64,000 nt of DNA from Monocercomonoides exilis (GCA_001643675.2 LSRY02000013.1:622501-686500), one strand, 5' to 3'. Counted from the stretch's first letter, positions 48,401-58,800 are shown. Notes: generated from the sequence alone by a model not told the origin. Numbers and translations: made by a program.

Positions 48401-50031
48401 ATTCCCTTTTCGATTGTTCTGCAAGGCAAGCCTCCGAACCCACATTCACTTCGAGAATCGTTGCCAAACACAGATGACACGAACACAACTGGGATGGTTG
48501 ATGGAGGAGGTCCAAGCCAGTCACTGTGATCAACAGTATCAATCATCACTCGTATCGGACAACCACTCAGGGAGTAACTGTGAACGAAAGATTCATTTGT
48601 CACTTTTGTATTATAATAAGCTCCACCTGTTGAAATATCACAACCATAAGATGTATTTCCTATTGTGTTTTTTTCAAAGAAGCAAAAATCCAGCTTTGCA
48701 ATAATGCTTGAAATACTTTCACGTTCCCAAACAAAAGAAACTGCACCATGTACTGTAGACGAATTACATAAAATTATAAGACATTCTGATATTCTTAAGT
48801 TCTTAGAGGAAAAACAGATCCCCATTCCTGCTGTGTGATACGTAGCGACACAATTCATAATTGTGTTCATTTTGAATAAATGATCTCCGATGTCACTGCT
48901 AAAGAATAGTGCAGAATAAAATTGAGCATCGCATCTATCGAAGAAACAAGATGTTACAACTTCTAATGATGGTGAACGCAAGTTTAATCCTCCTGCTGCG
49001 TATCCAGAGGAACAATTTGTATAGTTACATTTATTTGAATAATGTGTTCCTGCACCTTCGTGGTTAACAGCTGCTCCATATACATAATAAGCGTTATTTG
49101 ATGCATTTATCATTTCGAATAAGCAAAATGAAACATTCAAAGTTGCATTTCCACCGATGTTCAATGCCAAGCCCATCCGATTTGAATCACTTATGTTTGA
49201 AAAATGGACTGAGTAGGCTATGACATCTCCTGAAGAATAGCTGTTGATGGAGCCGTTTGTCGGGAAGTGAGTTTCAGAAGAGTGGGAGAATGAAGTGTTC
49301 ATCATCATCATCAGATTTTGTGCTGGTGTGACAACAACTCCATATTGGGCATTGGGACATGAATAGAATTTTGAGTTCTGAATTAGGCACGAATTCCAAA
49401 TTGATGGGGTAGCATGTGATGTGAAGCGATGAGGAAGGGAGGGCGAGTGAGAAATGTTTGAAAAGCTGCATCCATCAGCAACAAAAAATGTGACATGGCC
49501 AGTTGCCAAAAATGAAGAAACATGAACATTTGTCAATGAATTGAAAGTGCAATCTTTGCATTGCAGCATGAATAACGAGCTTTCTTCACAATTCATTGTT
49601 AGAGGGTGTTGAATAACATGTGAGTGTGATGCTATTGAGAAATTAAATAACTCCACTGAGCCTCCCCAAGACGACACTTGTGAAGATATGTGGTCATTAT
49701 TTGATTGCACTCTGCACCTGTGCAAACACAAGTTGGATGCAAGTTTCAATTTGAAAGTGGAGGGAAATGAATTCTGACAGAAGGATGCGTCATTGATGAT
49801 GAGCGATGAATTTAACAGTGCAAATTGAGATTTCATGCAACATTCAGACTTTCCATGTGATTCTTGAATATTGATTGAATCTTGAAGAGACAGCAAATCA
49901 AAAATATGTGAATTTTGATGACAACAGGAAGGCATTGGACAAGATTTCGAAGATGAGAGGCATTCGACATTGGCAATAAGATTGAAAGAGAAAATAATGT
50001 AGCAAGAAACTGAAAACAAAGAAAATGTCAT
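38134..50031 (-). CDS. Giant secreted-repeat receptor-like protein with pseudokinase tail (copy B)
   Basis: Intronless, 3965 residues, ATG at 50031 (complement) opening a signal peptide (MTFSLFSVSCYIIFSFNLIA) and TAG at 38134-38136. The architecture matches copy A: a repeat ectodomain with GGGL, NGGA and GNDIFI-type motifs and eight CG-x4-PC modules near residues 534, 880, 1255, 1595, 1990, 2352, 2662 and 3040, that is, colinear with copy A. The membrane helix and most of the cytoplasmic tail are identical to copy A; differences cluster in the linker (TEKKNEER against AEKKDEER, MLEKDEEEE against ALEKVEEED). By eye, ectodomain identity is perhaps half or less, with insertions. The HRD and DFG motifs are absent here too. 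Probable plasma-membrane protein with an extracellular binding surface and a shared intracellular docking tail; function is inferred from architecture. It converges on copy A across the palindrome. Confidence 0.9.
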   Translation of the reverse strand: MTFSLFSVSCYIIFSFNLIANVECLSSSKSCPMPSCCHQNSHIFDLLSLQDSINIQESHGKSECCMKSQFALLNSSLIINDASFCQNSFPSTFKLKLASNLCLHRCRVQSNNDHISSQVSSWGGSVELFNFSIASHSHVIQHPLTMNCEESSLFMLQCKDCTFNSLTNVHVSSFLATGHVTFFVADGCSFSNISHSPSLPHRFTSHATPSIWNSCLIQNSKFYSCPNAQYGVVVTPAQNLMMMMNTSFSHSSETHFPTNGSINSYSSGDVIAYSVHFSNISDSNRMGLALNIGGNATLNVSFCLFEMINASNNAYYVYGAAVNHEGAGTHYSNKCNYTNCSSGYAAGGLNLRSPSLEVVTSCFFDRCDAQFYSALFFSSDIGDHLFKMNTIMNCVATYHTAGMGICFSSKNLRISECLIILCNSSTVHGAVSFVWERESISSIIAKLDFCFFEKNTIGNTSYGCDISTGGAYYNTKVTNESFVHSYSLSGCPIRVMIDTVDHSDWLGPPPSTIPVVFVSSVFGNDSRSECGFGGLPCRTIEKGISKRVSSQPLVISEGSYIHGSIPVDEMNVSLRGCEFEESTLTSNAVGDGKALFSVSSGILSVSYFTVVHTSSNSNPQSSVLMMSGSGRVTIQFSTIKGEASPATTFSTPLMIVNGGLAELASVCFTTFSNEKQLISFSSPNYLKMSDVTFNTITRQSGNGAIFEAQLLDGNEFCLSNVSFADCVCLRGNGGGMQIHMERGSSFSIGNASDKGATVKMNNCQAIGSLVSPSCGGGLLIKLDKDADNFLLKQLAFEGCIADRGYNLFVDAWQLDKLINTTTLEFGPGRNDLDGYAGYERSTAGETLSIPLVVYLWDNMSVFAHVGGEKSADFSRCGYFEVPCSSIMSAASLWFKDSNRFVELHSPFSLRSELLLDAFEWTIMSRVGKVTIGLDDCNFSGEQAGMIETVSKSALTNFAFALPKSIGLKEALIVCKSSSLIVKECEVAIKKESTNISFLSARGGQVSINQLIMRSTSFDGTSTLDAIFVTDACESFMLNDSIIENSQIRDGSVVKISGCTANVNVSNCTFKRVTCSLGKGGAISMHKPEVALTCHECFEKCTFEECKIKSDEACGGGVCCCIGTSNHLEITNCAFAGCEASVEKKGGFGGGLFLEFDHQDVEFVVSEPSFSQSSPNAAKCGSDLFMKSPSLEASATDSTLPFAKTMADISLDSMRGFDGNDSEHAIPLILLFQAIGSEILASSLEGADTIACGFECYPCASIDQALSRFKTVDKRVITVRTGSLVIHEIDLSNVKMKSDREQQASLTMPSAIESGTTMISSKGITQLEQLKIIVHPHISNEVKVVISSSTDQGVLSLTNCQIEIEDESEVPNNYVIIKTKGSSIHLAFVTVTNCRLAMPLFSFDIVPPMNAPETAEILMKNCSFSNITHQDKDSSALFGASLGCRCSIAGCNFSEIFADQSMKGGAMRVVLEADGELEITDCNTNGCQAENRTDGKGGWLFFDCKQNYGFAFGNLSFNECSAFVGNNIYLKGDALSINLGKQQFALNMPTERERWNDFCGYGNDEAIEIPLALFEAEWNTPAFVNGVGGVDYPLCGFDWYPCSTITYAGNNRFNEEKAAIRLQSSFSFSKSVIFSDKAYEIDVESKGEKVKVEGIEENLKVSSFFEIRTSVAFSILTFLLPSFFAPCSLNSLFLCSKSTLSFKDVDLEMKVAGLQCKYSLIVATDCTIEIDGFGLSEIEFSGVSAFEFSGKEANFTVSAMTMSNVKRTEAGGLVEIKHGAHPVFQNLSSANSTYSSHCTILVEEACGLTLLECNMSGLKRTTDGGCSVVGVVGNENSMQINGCIFDDIVCSSSGSQGGSLHVKVLSGGELLFDNNSVCRSKVPAIDGDGGGLLITFESVEVAYSMKNVVLEGNDALWGKDIFLNCTKPSTIVDPLLWAGTAERGEEERNKWVFDFTDARINMTLLRFLFPTDDDIIYVDESLGNEMGSCGSGVNPCKELGFGYEKLGTSKTILHIQNSAWLLGEIDRKEEKLTIRGGDDKSEMHVATQGHIQLSSGPASTSLTLQNLLFFVPSTPGEHSEVIVGSVGRVSIVSCIFGDTEIECTNSYMWVVRGEGSTIQFDDLKIENIQFGSNCGICKADRGTVVVTQTVVANINIDGDELFCCGIGAALILNRSSVTNCGASNGVAICATNASRLEIFNSTFDRCKTLISEGGGINCKIGGKSSLTVQNVSFENCWVDEERSRGGAIFLHAFNDSSNTFSFVSLTFRGNKAHKGRDIFVECKSLNESITNERFNFKMFDSNNTKLVFAEGTDFTAFAERTMDLVLFLVPFSSNRIVVSRQGADIAGCGDEAVPCQTFRHGYWHIDSSSEEKNMLIDKNTSVRDSFDISKMNISSCSSEIMSRLRFEPTLETTGSNPIFHASGGFLFLHIIFSVPTTFVPDQASLISSSSDAISVSHVSLQSCSFELYSPSHDMILQFSLLSTTGGDVELCNCSVQSLHFSETPFAIASPMSIRSCSFNDISAPDSCAGGIMKINLHAHERLHMEDVSMTNSGCSQNNGNGGACFIDCTEAYATEQFLFNNTVFSMNVAKIGKNIFVLSASLNSSITTQAFSFNYSGLINDSNVFVGSDDIFTDTDLFRFLIPYANNTIFVSSSGADVLRCGSEDDPCESFWTGVNHLSHTDDGKQIFIEGVANVDNEYDLSGFAVASASILKEEDSQSEIVFSKKMNGTSGAYALNRNEMSICAIMLSIGKNFENSADCVILSEGDELLLRRCAFQSNAADNREADCSFVLMGRGKLSVDDLEMKSSSVRKSVFVMHDACVCEFHAVKISQCTIDRGCAFESVSSTNAANGIGLINVTDSALSSVTRNDNGGSAIHSTGQNSLVVLISRSQFVDCKAEMSMKGGAVSFFLNDGGELRISDTTMTRCSCSMSGRGGGIHVSTKVEGTLDILFQKMFFTGNTAGVGNDIFILCQNITKQINETQFRFSLKEGVYSSINAIYGSDTTDHMSDTNLMDFITIYESDLIIVSSDDGKNGKNERQCGSAKMPCFSIGYACFHLSSDITSMMLVDGESVVDEECILDNMTLTSLKRNDAAIRVQAGISQAGVSLITIQNHVILSRLSFVFERNALASHSSFIFMSSDSLRMESCSFTSPRTDQSQLSIPCTLFTVLSGDVYFSECAFSGLHLASSAISSCTGNVKVTSCSFKSMDYYASVIICDDGMFEICNTSFDGCFEKDYGAPLISFANAKNVSLKECSIVDSHSSAMKGGFVSFTSCTDICISSCLFDNTDLSNREENNINSQSSELCSWNSSLASLERSTASISDTLFSNASHGGLSASGVSVRIVKGEFVGNDPSIARFPSIRRNILCEHNGKLEIDSLKGGDGLLPNTSLWILNEGCELTGIPTERLSEFFIPSLSAVEVKENGDAAELTFKGRLLIPCNLSFQIVSKIDDVSSIETFPLSEDNFNSENEAKGKISMSLINSAAREEEVFVCILFGKGKAFSSTDSFILKNKSESQTSGDERIVEGKNKEKSIWPIVVVILAVVLLIVLIASIVLAVRWRKAKNEAEDLREIVNDNIRKDPKAFEMVTMEMSPEEQWRRAERETEKKNEERMKKRVYAKSLQHSESSEHLLAESGSTEYILGKDSDKIPEWMLEKDEEEEIRKRTPSPSTSSTSTTDTSDTESTFVRREDLCPTTSSMSNLVDAMACSTPHEKLIVDLRDSLFMMLHGRNKTKEMPIGTLQEREVSAAQILFWVANLALHSFDEMENPLQSLANLSPHIVLFSEHMVICIVMHSDLLSDDSDSSSISSSTVVTSASDDDDNDDSLPSSAFEDEDSFKKECLRWKAPELLINKNMKATKKSVVFSIGMMLWECLTLHIPFGEYEAVIAGDKIAKGEALSMCGNAASSFSLVVSECLSFQPSNRPSLVSILREFFQKFPESAKLPTMTDALFTNQQSAISRNSCCSY

Positions 50032-50772
50032 ATTTCGTTTTTAGACCTTAAGAACATAATGATGTGATGGTTTGATCAGATTTCATAATTGATCATTTTC
50101 AAATATTCAAAAAATTCAAAAGTTTTTTTTTCTCGGATTTTATAAACAATGAAATATTTCTCGATTATTTCTCAATTGGATGAATATATGGCTTGCACAT
50201 TTTGAAATCAGATTTATTAAAGAGTTTTGATCAAAAAATTGAAATAAAAGGAATTTCTGGAAATAGCTCAAAACACAAATTAATATTACAATGAAAATGA
50301 ATATATGAAATGAAATGATTAATACATTTGAAAATAATCAGATTTCAATAATGATGAATTTTTTCAGAAAAATCAGAAAATTTCATGTTTTTCGATAAAT
50401 AATTATATTAGAAGTTCAATTTTTCGTCATTTTCACAAATATTGACTGAATTATATTTTTTCATCATCAATAACTAACATTCTACCAAAAACCTATTTTT
50501 TCACAAAAAATTTATTTGAAAAATATATTCATTTTGATTCATTTTGAATAATTAGTTTTCTAAATTTGAATAATTCGTCCGACATTTCTTTTAAGTATAT
50601 TTTCTTTATTTAAATAGAAAATTGTGTCAAATGACATATTTGTCAATTTTTTGATAATTTATATGGAAGTTTTATTTGATGTTTGATTGTGCTCAACTTT
50701 GAAAATTAGAATTAACGTATTTTTTTTCTTTAAAAAAAACAACACATGTTCCAGTGATTTTAATAAACATAT

Positions 50773-51012
50773 GGGTAATTCTTTTTGAAAAGTCACAAAT
50801 ATTTCATTTTCATTCGTATCAAATATTTCATATTTTGCTCAGATTTTTGTTGATATACACCAAACTTCACTAATATGGAATCTATTTCTGGATAATGCTA
50901 TTTCAAACATTCTTTTGAAGATTATTGAGTGGAAACAGAAATTTGAGCAAAACATGACATTGTTAATTTGTGTGAAAATTAAACATTTGTGACTTTTCAA
51001 AAAGAATTACCC
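50773..51012. mobile_element. MITE-like element, 240 bp with terminal inverted repeats
   Basis: GGGTAATTCTTTTTGAAAAG at 50773 recurs as its reverse complement ending at 51012; the matching arms are 28 bp and similarity continues imperfectly inward (for example TTTGCTCAGATTT against TTTGCTCAAATTT). AT flanks both ends. A related single end (GGGTTATTCTTTTTGAAAAC) lies at 51745. No coding capacity. Confidence 0.6.
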
Positions 51013-52157
51013 ATGTTTTTGCAATAAGAAAAAAGAAAGGAATATTTAAGTTTTGTTATTCATATTAGTTAAATGAAATTAATATGTACAATAATTTTTG
51101 AGATCATATGATTTTTCAGAATTTTGATTCTTCAAAGGTTTTATTTCTAAGAAAAAGAATTATTCAATAAATTGAAAATCGTACGATTATTTGAACAAAT
51201 GAAAATGTTTGAGAATCTATTTGGGGGAAAATACGGACTTTCAAGCTTTTTTTGCACGAGGCATTGAAAAATTGTTTCGCTCATAACTTTGTTTCGCTTT
51301 CTCAGATTTCAAAATCCATTTGATTTTCATATCCGAAAACACGCATCGTTGAAATCAAAACATAAAGTTTTCCAACATTTCACAAATGTCAAAAAATGGA
51401 CTCATTTTTATTGTGTTTTTTGATCTCAAAAAGTCAATTAAAAAAACATTATTTTTCAATGAAAATGCCTGAAGTCAAATATATTGTCCCATTTCATTAA
51501 AAAAAAACTATCTTCGAAATAGGGAATGACTTTGTTGTGTTCATTTGTAATAATTATTTGGTAAGTTTTTCTGTTTCATTTTCAGTTGAAATAATAATTT
51601 TGTCTTTTTTATTAAAAATCAAATTCCAATTCCAAAACATTAATCGAAAGAATATTATTGCATTATCAAATATGAACAACCATATAAGAATCATTAAGTG
51701 AGCGAGAACAAGAATTTGATCAAAATAAGAATTTTTTATCATTTGGGTTATTCTTTTTGAAAACTCGCAAATGTTAAATATCTGTATCAAAAAAAATTCA
51801 ACCTTTTTTAATTTTTATTTATAGTTAAATCTTCTAAATTCTTTTTTATGAGCAAATTCCCCTATCTATTTTGTTTTTATGTTCTGATTAGCAAACCGAT
51901 GAACCTTGATGGATTTTTCATAAAAAATAAAGACATCAAGAAAAACTGAAAAAGTGATATTTTCGATCAAATAATCAAATATTTATTGAAAATAAAACAC
52001 ATAACATTTAAAGAGATAACATATATTTGCCCTGTGATAATTTGAGATGAGAAATGAATGAAAAAAGGATAAAAATGTTCCAACATTCGAAAATTCGGTT
52101 TAAAACGAATGCGATAATATTCGATGTGAGTGTTTCATGTTTCAACTGAAAAGCATG

Positions 52158-52521
52158 TGTCAATAATGGTGAACACTTTCAATAACTGCAGACAGTGGAG
52201 CAATCTCAACAACCATTGGTATGCGTATATAAACAATTAACCAAATAATTCCCTCATTGAATACAAACTTATATGACACACGAAAATAAAACGACTAATT
52301 TCATTGAATAAAGAAAGAAACATTTTCTTTTTTCGGAGAAACTCGGAGAATCATATTTCTTGGGTTTTTTCCAAAAAGAAAAAAATATTTTCGAAAAAAT
52401 TCACTGAGTTGGATAAGAAACAAAAATTATTCATATTTGTTCATTTTCACAGAAGGAATAATTGTGTCAATTGAAGAAATGAAGCTGTCAACGGTTGTTG
52501 AAAGTGTCCACCATTGTTAAC
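52158..52521. repeat. Inverted repeat, arms of about 37 bp, 364 bp overall
   Basis: The left arm around CAATAATGGTGAACACTTTC (52161) pairs with GAAAGTGTCCACCATTGTTA (ending near 52520), with a few mismatches. It lies about 310 bp upstream of the presumed first exon of the CC2D2A-like gene. Either a small inverted-repeat transposon relic or a palindromic regulatory region. Confidence 0.55.
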
Positions 52522-52834
52522 GCTGACAAAATTATTGTTTTTTTAACTTTATGTTTTTCATATGTTGCTATTTCACTCACTTTCATATTTCATCAGTCTT
52601 TCGAATAATTCAACTTTTTTATTGAATTACAATTATTTTCTTTTTTTTTCATCAATAACTTGTTCCAAATACGATTTGTTTCTTCATTCATTTCATAATT
52701 AAGTTATTCAAAATTGAGAATGACATATATATTGTTTAAAAAACAACAAAAAATTCAAAAATTCTATGTTGAACACTATTTTTGAAACAAAAAATCTCAT
52801 CGCATTTTTCTTTCTTGCCCATTATAAAATATTG

Positions 52835-55800
52835 ATGACAGAAGTATTTAAACAGATTGCATTTCCTGAAGCTGTAAAGGCAGTAGTTTGAATATATTCT
52901 TATCTATGCGTTAAACTTTTTTGAGTAGGAAAAAGAGCAGCTTTTTACTCCCGAAAAAATCCCTGCCCGTGATATTTTTCATCAATCTGAAGTTTAAATT
53001 TTTAATTAAAACTATTCCAACATTGTTTTATTTTTTGACATAAAATTTACAAGCCATATTATCTAAGTGATGATGGACTTTTTACTGGAATGATTTCATA
53101 CGATCTCTCAGAAACAAATTCGTACAGAAATGAGCATCGCCTTTTGAGATATATGGGTCCTAAAAATCACTACTTTGATTCATCTGGAAGCATAAAGATT
53201 GATCCTATCCCACTTATGTTGACACATATTAGAACTCCAGTATTTTCTCAATATGCCAATATGGGAAGGGAAAATAGTTCATTGGAGAACATAGAAACAG
53301 AAAGAAAAGAAATTAAAGGTTTAAAATCTCTTATCCTGTTAACGTAATGCATGTATTTCTTTTTTCAGAACTCGATCCAAAAGCGCCTGTTGTTAAAGAG
53401 AGTTTTAATCAAAATTCTTCAAGAACATCTGATCAAAGATCTTCATCACTTAAAACAGGAGGAATTAATTCTTCACCTTCATTTACTCTTCTTCTTGATA
53501 TAGGAGAAGTTTTATTTACCGAACATCAACTGGGAACATACGAACACATTTTAGCGCATCGTCTGATAGAGTTATTTATTGATCACTATAATGATCAGAG
53601 AATGGGGATTATAAATTACTACTCCTCAAGAATAAGCTCCTTAAGAAATGAATTTGAGAAATATCTTTTGGAGAATGGTTTGGTCACGGAAGAAGTATCG
53701 AGCAAAAAGAAAAAAGCAAAAAACAAGCTGATTGACTTTGGAAGTGTATCTGTTCAGATACGTGAAAGGATGCAGACCGTATTGGCAACGCTGAGGGAGA
53801 CCCGGCGGCTGAAAAGAGCGCAAGAGAGACGCGAGTGGGAGCGTGTGCAGCAGATCGGTGTGCACTGGGCGCAGATGCAGAAGGCGCGGCTGTTCCAGGG
53901 CTTCCCATCGACGTCTATTGCGGTGGAGATGAAGAGCGTGCCTGTTGACGAAGTTGAAGACAACGCGGTGTGGCAGGCAGAGCTGGAGGAGGCTGTGCAG
54001 GAGGCCGAGTGGGAGGCTGGGTTGGAAGACGGGCCGGCGGTCGACCGGTTCAGCCTGATGGAGGAGATGCGGCAGGAAAGGGCAGAAGACACGCTGCTCA
54101 GACAGATCGGAGAGCCGTTGATTGTTCCAGTCATCTCGTTTGTGTCTTATGACGAGGCACAGCGTGCTCTGCTGGTGCTGATGGAGGCAGAGCGGCAGCA
54201 GAAGGAGGCAGCAGGCCTGCTTCCACACGCCGAGGCTGTCGCAGCCGCTGCTGCAGCGCCTGGGCTTGTGCAGAAGAAGCGGAGCAGCTATGTGAAGAGT
54301 CTTTCTTCGGCAGGGAAGTTCTGCATTCGGCTGCTGATCAACGGACACGAGGTGTTCAGCTCACCCCGGATGCAGGCACAGCTGGGGCCGGCGGGGCTGG
54401 TGCTGCCTGTCGACGAGCACGTCTGCATCGACCTCCTCCGGTGGCCAAAGTCAACACGCATCCAGCTGATCAAACTGGGATCTTCCTCATCAACAACAGC
54501 AACATCATCTTCTTCTTCTTCTCCATCTTCAGTGTCTTCATCAGCATCTTCCTCTTCGTCTTCTTCCTCATCTTCCTCTTCTTCTGCCTCAACCCATTTT
54601 TCTTCACTGACCTACAAGGACACCGTCATTGCCTCTGCCTTCCTTGTGCTGCCAGGTGCAGAAGGAGCAGGCACAACCACCACGCCCATCCAGGAAGAGC
54701 TCTCCTTCTCCTCAAAGTCTGCCTACAAGCCCAGCTGGATCTCCTCCTCCTGTCTCAAACAGCTCGTCCAGCACGGCCAGAACGTGAAGGCGCTGCGGGC
54801 GGCGTCTGCAGCGACGATGCCGTCTCTCCCGCTGTTGGACGAGAAGACAGCGCCGATGTTGGATGTGGACTGCACAGCGCCCCGATTCGAGTCTGGCCTC
54901 ATCCGCTGCATCATCTCGTGGGAGAGAGGGAAGGAGCCGCCGCCGTCGATGGTGCCGGCAAAGAGGGCGGTGGGGAAGAAGGCGATTGGGCTGGTGAGAG
55001 AGGAGAGGAAGACACCAGGGACGGTGCTGCTGGAGATGGGGAGAGGAGGAGAAGGAGGGAGCGGACAAGGAGGCAGTTCAGAAAGTGACAGAAGTGGCAG
55101 CGGCAAGAGCACGAAGAATGAGCAGAACGAGTCAGCATCCAACGGGAGAGTGACAATCATGTGGGCATCAGAGCAGATGCAACAGCAACATCAGATACAA
55201 TATCTGCAGAAACAGGCACAAGAGGCCTCTCTGAATGCAGGACAGCAGCCAAGCCCAGTGCAGATGAGCACGTCTGATCGAGTCATTTCGTTCCAGCCGC
55301 CGTGGCGGAGTGCACCTTACCCGCCGATTTTGGATGTGTTTCCGCAGCCTTCGGATATTGTGCAGCAAAACACAGACCCTGTTCTGCAGGGGAAGATTAT
55401 CGTGCCAGCTGTACAGCAGACGGCTGATTTGAACTTTTTGCTTTCATTTGGGTATGGAATGGACTTCAACAGGAAGACAGTAGCATCGCTGAAACGGATG
55501 GGGCTGCTGAAGGAAGAAGAAGAGGGCGAAGGAGGAGAAGAAGAAGCAGAAAGGAGGAGAAAAGAGCCTAATGAGAAGGATATGAAGGCTATTTTGGAGC
55601 AGAAGAGGAAGAAAGCAGCAGAAAGGAGGAAAAGAGCAGTGGCACACACAACGTATTTTGCTGATGCGCTGGCAGAGCTCATCAAAAAGGAGCAGAAAGA
55701 AGGAATTGAAGAGGACAATGTGGAAGAAGAAGACGAAGGACAAGAAGGAGGCGCTCAAAAGAAGAAGAAGAAGAAGAAGAAGCAAAAGAAGAAAGGATTG

Positions 55801-58800
55801 GGGATGAGAATGGATGCTGATTATGTGAGTGATGAAGAGGACAATCAAGATGGAATGATGAATGAAGAAGCACAAGGCACCGCTGCAGGTGGCTCTGCAT
55901 CAGCTTCATCATCATCGTCCTCTTCGGCTCCTCCTCCACCACCTCCTCCAAAATCATCATCATCTTCTTCCTCCTCCTCTTCTTCTTTAACATCTTCCTC
56001 TTCCTCTCTTTTCATTCAGCCCATCCGGCCAGAGCAGATTCCGCTATCTGCCCAAGGCGCAGCTCTTCTGCGTGAGTACCAAAGGGCACCGATGGTCGAT
56101 CCAAACGACCCCCGTCTGCATTCTGTGCTGGACACGAACACAATCCCAATTGCGAGCTATGCACCAGAAAGAATGTATCAAGATGCATCACAGCAGAAGT
56201 TAGACAGCCCAATCGACAGATCGGACAGAGACAGTAGAGCAGGCAAAAGTGGAGAGGCAAAGGCAGCAGGGGGAGAAATGGCAGATGTGGATGAGATGCA
56301 GCCTGTCCCATCCATTCGTCTGTCTGCACCTTGCTTCTCTCTCAAAGATGATGACAAGGATGTCATGTTCCGCCCAACGAGGACACATCTTGAGGCGCCG
56401 ACTGTTGCACCTCCGCTTCTCTCTCTTGCAGGTGCCAGAGGAGCAAAGACAGACAAAGTGACTGGGAAGGAGATGGAGTCTGGGCTGTCTGCAGCAGCTC
56501 GCGAGGCGCTGAAGAAGAAGCAAGAGGCAGCAGCGATTGATTATGCACGGATACACCCGCTCATGCGACGAGAGGCAAAGCTGAAGGAGTTTGCGCAGAA
56601 TGCGAAGCTGGCGATGGATGCCGAGCGGGCGAACAGAAGGAAAGAAAGGGCAGGTTCTTCGTTCCGGGCGATTGTGAAGGAGTGGGATCTTGCGAGTGTG
56701 TTTGACGATGTCTACGAGGCCTTCACGCTGTTTGATGCGCGAAGACGGATCATCCCGAAACACCGTCTGGTTGGAGTGAAGAGGCAGACAGAAGCACAAC
56801 CAGAGAAGCTGCAGCTGTTTGTGCATGTCATCCAAGGCAGCGCCATCCCCACGCGAAGAGAGTCGATGGTGCCTGACATCGACCCAGCCACTTCCTCTGC
56901 CAGTCGATCTGCTCTGTCTGCCATTTCCCCTCCGCAGCTCCGCTCTTTCCAGACACTCGGCACACTCGCCAGGTCGATGGCTGTTGGAAGAGGCACAGAC
57001 TTCTCCATGCTTGGCCAGTCTGCTTCGGCTTCTTCTTCTTCATCTTCATCGTCTTCTTCTTCATTTATGATGAGAGAGGAGCCCATCATATCTTCGAATG
57101 TGATCATCGAGGCATCGTTTATGGGACAATACCGAATCACATCGCCTGTTCCAGGGCCAGATCCAACATGGAACGAGACAATGATCTTTGACTTTGGCAA
57201 GTTTGGAGAAGATTTGGAGGAGAAAGGAGAGAGAGAAAGAGAAGAAATGGAAAGAGAAGAAACTGCAGATCTTTCTGCAACCACAGCTTCTCTTTCATCT
57301 TCATCCTCTTTTTCATCATCCTCCTCCTCCTCTTCTTCCTCTTCCTCTTCTTCTCCATCATCATCAAACACTCCCAGCTGGATGCGTCCGAAGGCCAAAG
57401 GCACACCCTCCAAGCTGTCTGTTGTACTGTCGGGTGCGATGAGAGGAATGGAGCAGTTCCAAAATGAGGCAGAAGACACACAGCTGAAGCAGAAAGCAGC
57501 GCCTGTCGAGATCCGCCCGTACACCTCACGGGACGTCTCGCGGATGGACAACTCACTCCGGCTGGATGTGTTTGATGTGATTACAATGTCCACTGAACGC
57601 AACCCCCGCTCACCTGAGACTGTTTCTGTGCGGGTGGAGAAGAGGTGGCTGGGCGGTGTTTCATTTCCGATGTCGTCACTCCACTCGCATCAGTGCGACT
57701 TCAGAGGCACTTTCCCAATCACTGTGCCTTATTCGTCTGTCGCATACCGCTCCCTCTCAACAGCTGCCATTGCGTCAATGCGAGGGCATTCCTTTGGCTT
57801 CACCGCAGACGAGAGGCAGACAGCTGTGGAAGGATCGGCCTTCAACAGGACAGTCGAAGAAGGAACAGCAGTTCCACAGCCATCGCTTTCTGTGTATGTT
57901 TCCACTCGCCCTTTGCTTGCGCCGCTGAGCAGGCATCCTGCAGAGGAAGATCCAGAGCAGGTGAATGGAGAGACGAATGAGGAGGAGTGGATTGTGGATA
58001 AATTGAAGCAGTGGAAGAGGAAGTATCTGCATGACTGGCACAACTACTACAGAAATGTGGAGTTTATGGGGATGAACATGGAAGGAAATGACTGTCTGAT
58101 CACAAGATATATCCTTCCACAGAAGCCTCCTCCAGGTTTGATTGCTAAAATTCATTTTGTATTAATTTACCAACTTTAAATGCTAATTCGGTTCAATTGA
58201 ATCTTATAACATTATTTCCAAAATAAAAATCTTTAAATATTTCAATTTCATATTTTATTGTTTGCATATTCATTTTCACATTTCATTTGTTAGGTCTATC
58301 AAAACTGGAAGAAGTGTTTCGATATGTCAGCCTCATTCCATATGTTCCTGATTTGGATGTGCTTGGCGATCGATCGAATGTCTATTTGAGAACAAATGAG
58401 GTATTTAGCGTTAGTCCTTTTTGTTATCTATGCTTTCTTTTTTTGTAATATGTTTATCATTCTTGTATTTATTTATGCCAAATTTCTTTTCTCTTTCACT
58501 CTTTCTTTCACTTGTCATTTTTCTTTTTCTTAAAAAAAATGCAGTTTTTGAGCATTCTTTCAGGCGATGGAAGTGAACACTCGAATCTTTTGATCAATTA
58601 TTTCCTGTCTCTGAATGTGACAGCATTTCTTGTGTATGGCTGGGCGTTTCCAGAGGGAAAAACCAGTTGGGTGCTAACAACATCTGACGGTCCGTTGAGA
58701 CTGTGGAATGCAAGGTGCGATTAACTATATTACTATTATGATTACTTTCAATAATGATATCTATTTCAATCATTGTTATAATTCATTTCTTTTATTATTC

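Larger units (their letters stand above)
50032..52834. other. AT-rich spacer with small inverted-repeat elements
   Basis: 2.8 kb of very AT-rich DNA between the start of copy B and the CC2D2A-like gene. No coding sequence is supported; the only open frames are short and low-complexity. Two inverted-repeat structures inside it are listed separately. Confidence 0.6.

Noticed and set aside
20316-50031. Bacterial polymorphic membrane protein or autotransporter genes acquired as such.
   Set aside because: The repeat style is similar, but a eukaryotic signal peptide plus membrane helix plus kinase-like cytoplasmic tail, and no beta-barrel, indicate host surface proteins.
56712-57602. Minus-strand frame of 296 codons within the CC2D2A-like gene.
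   Set aside because: Shadow of the C2-domain exon and its poly-Ser tracts; no independent features.
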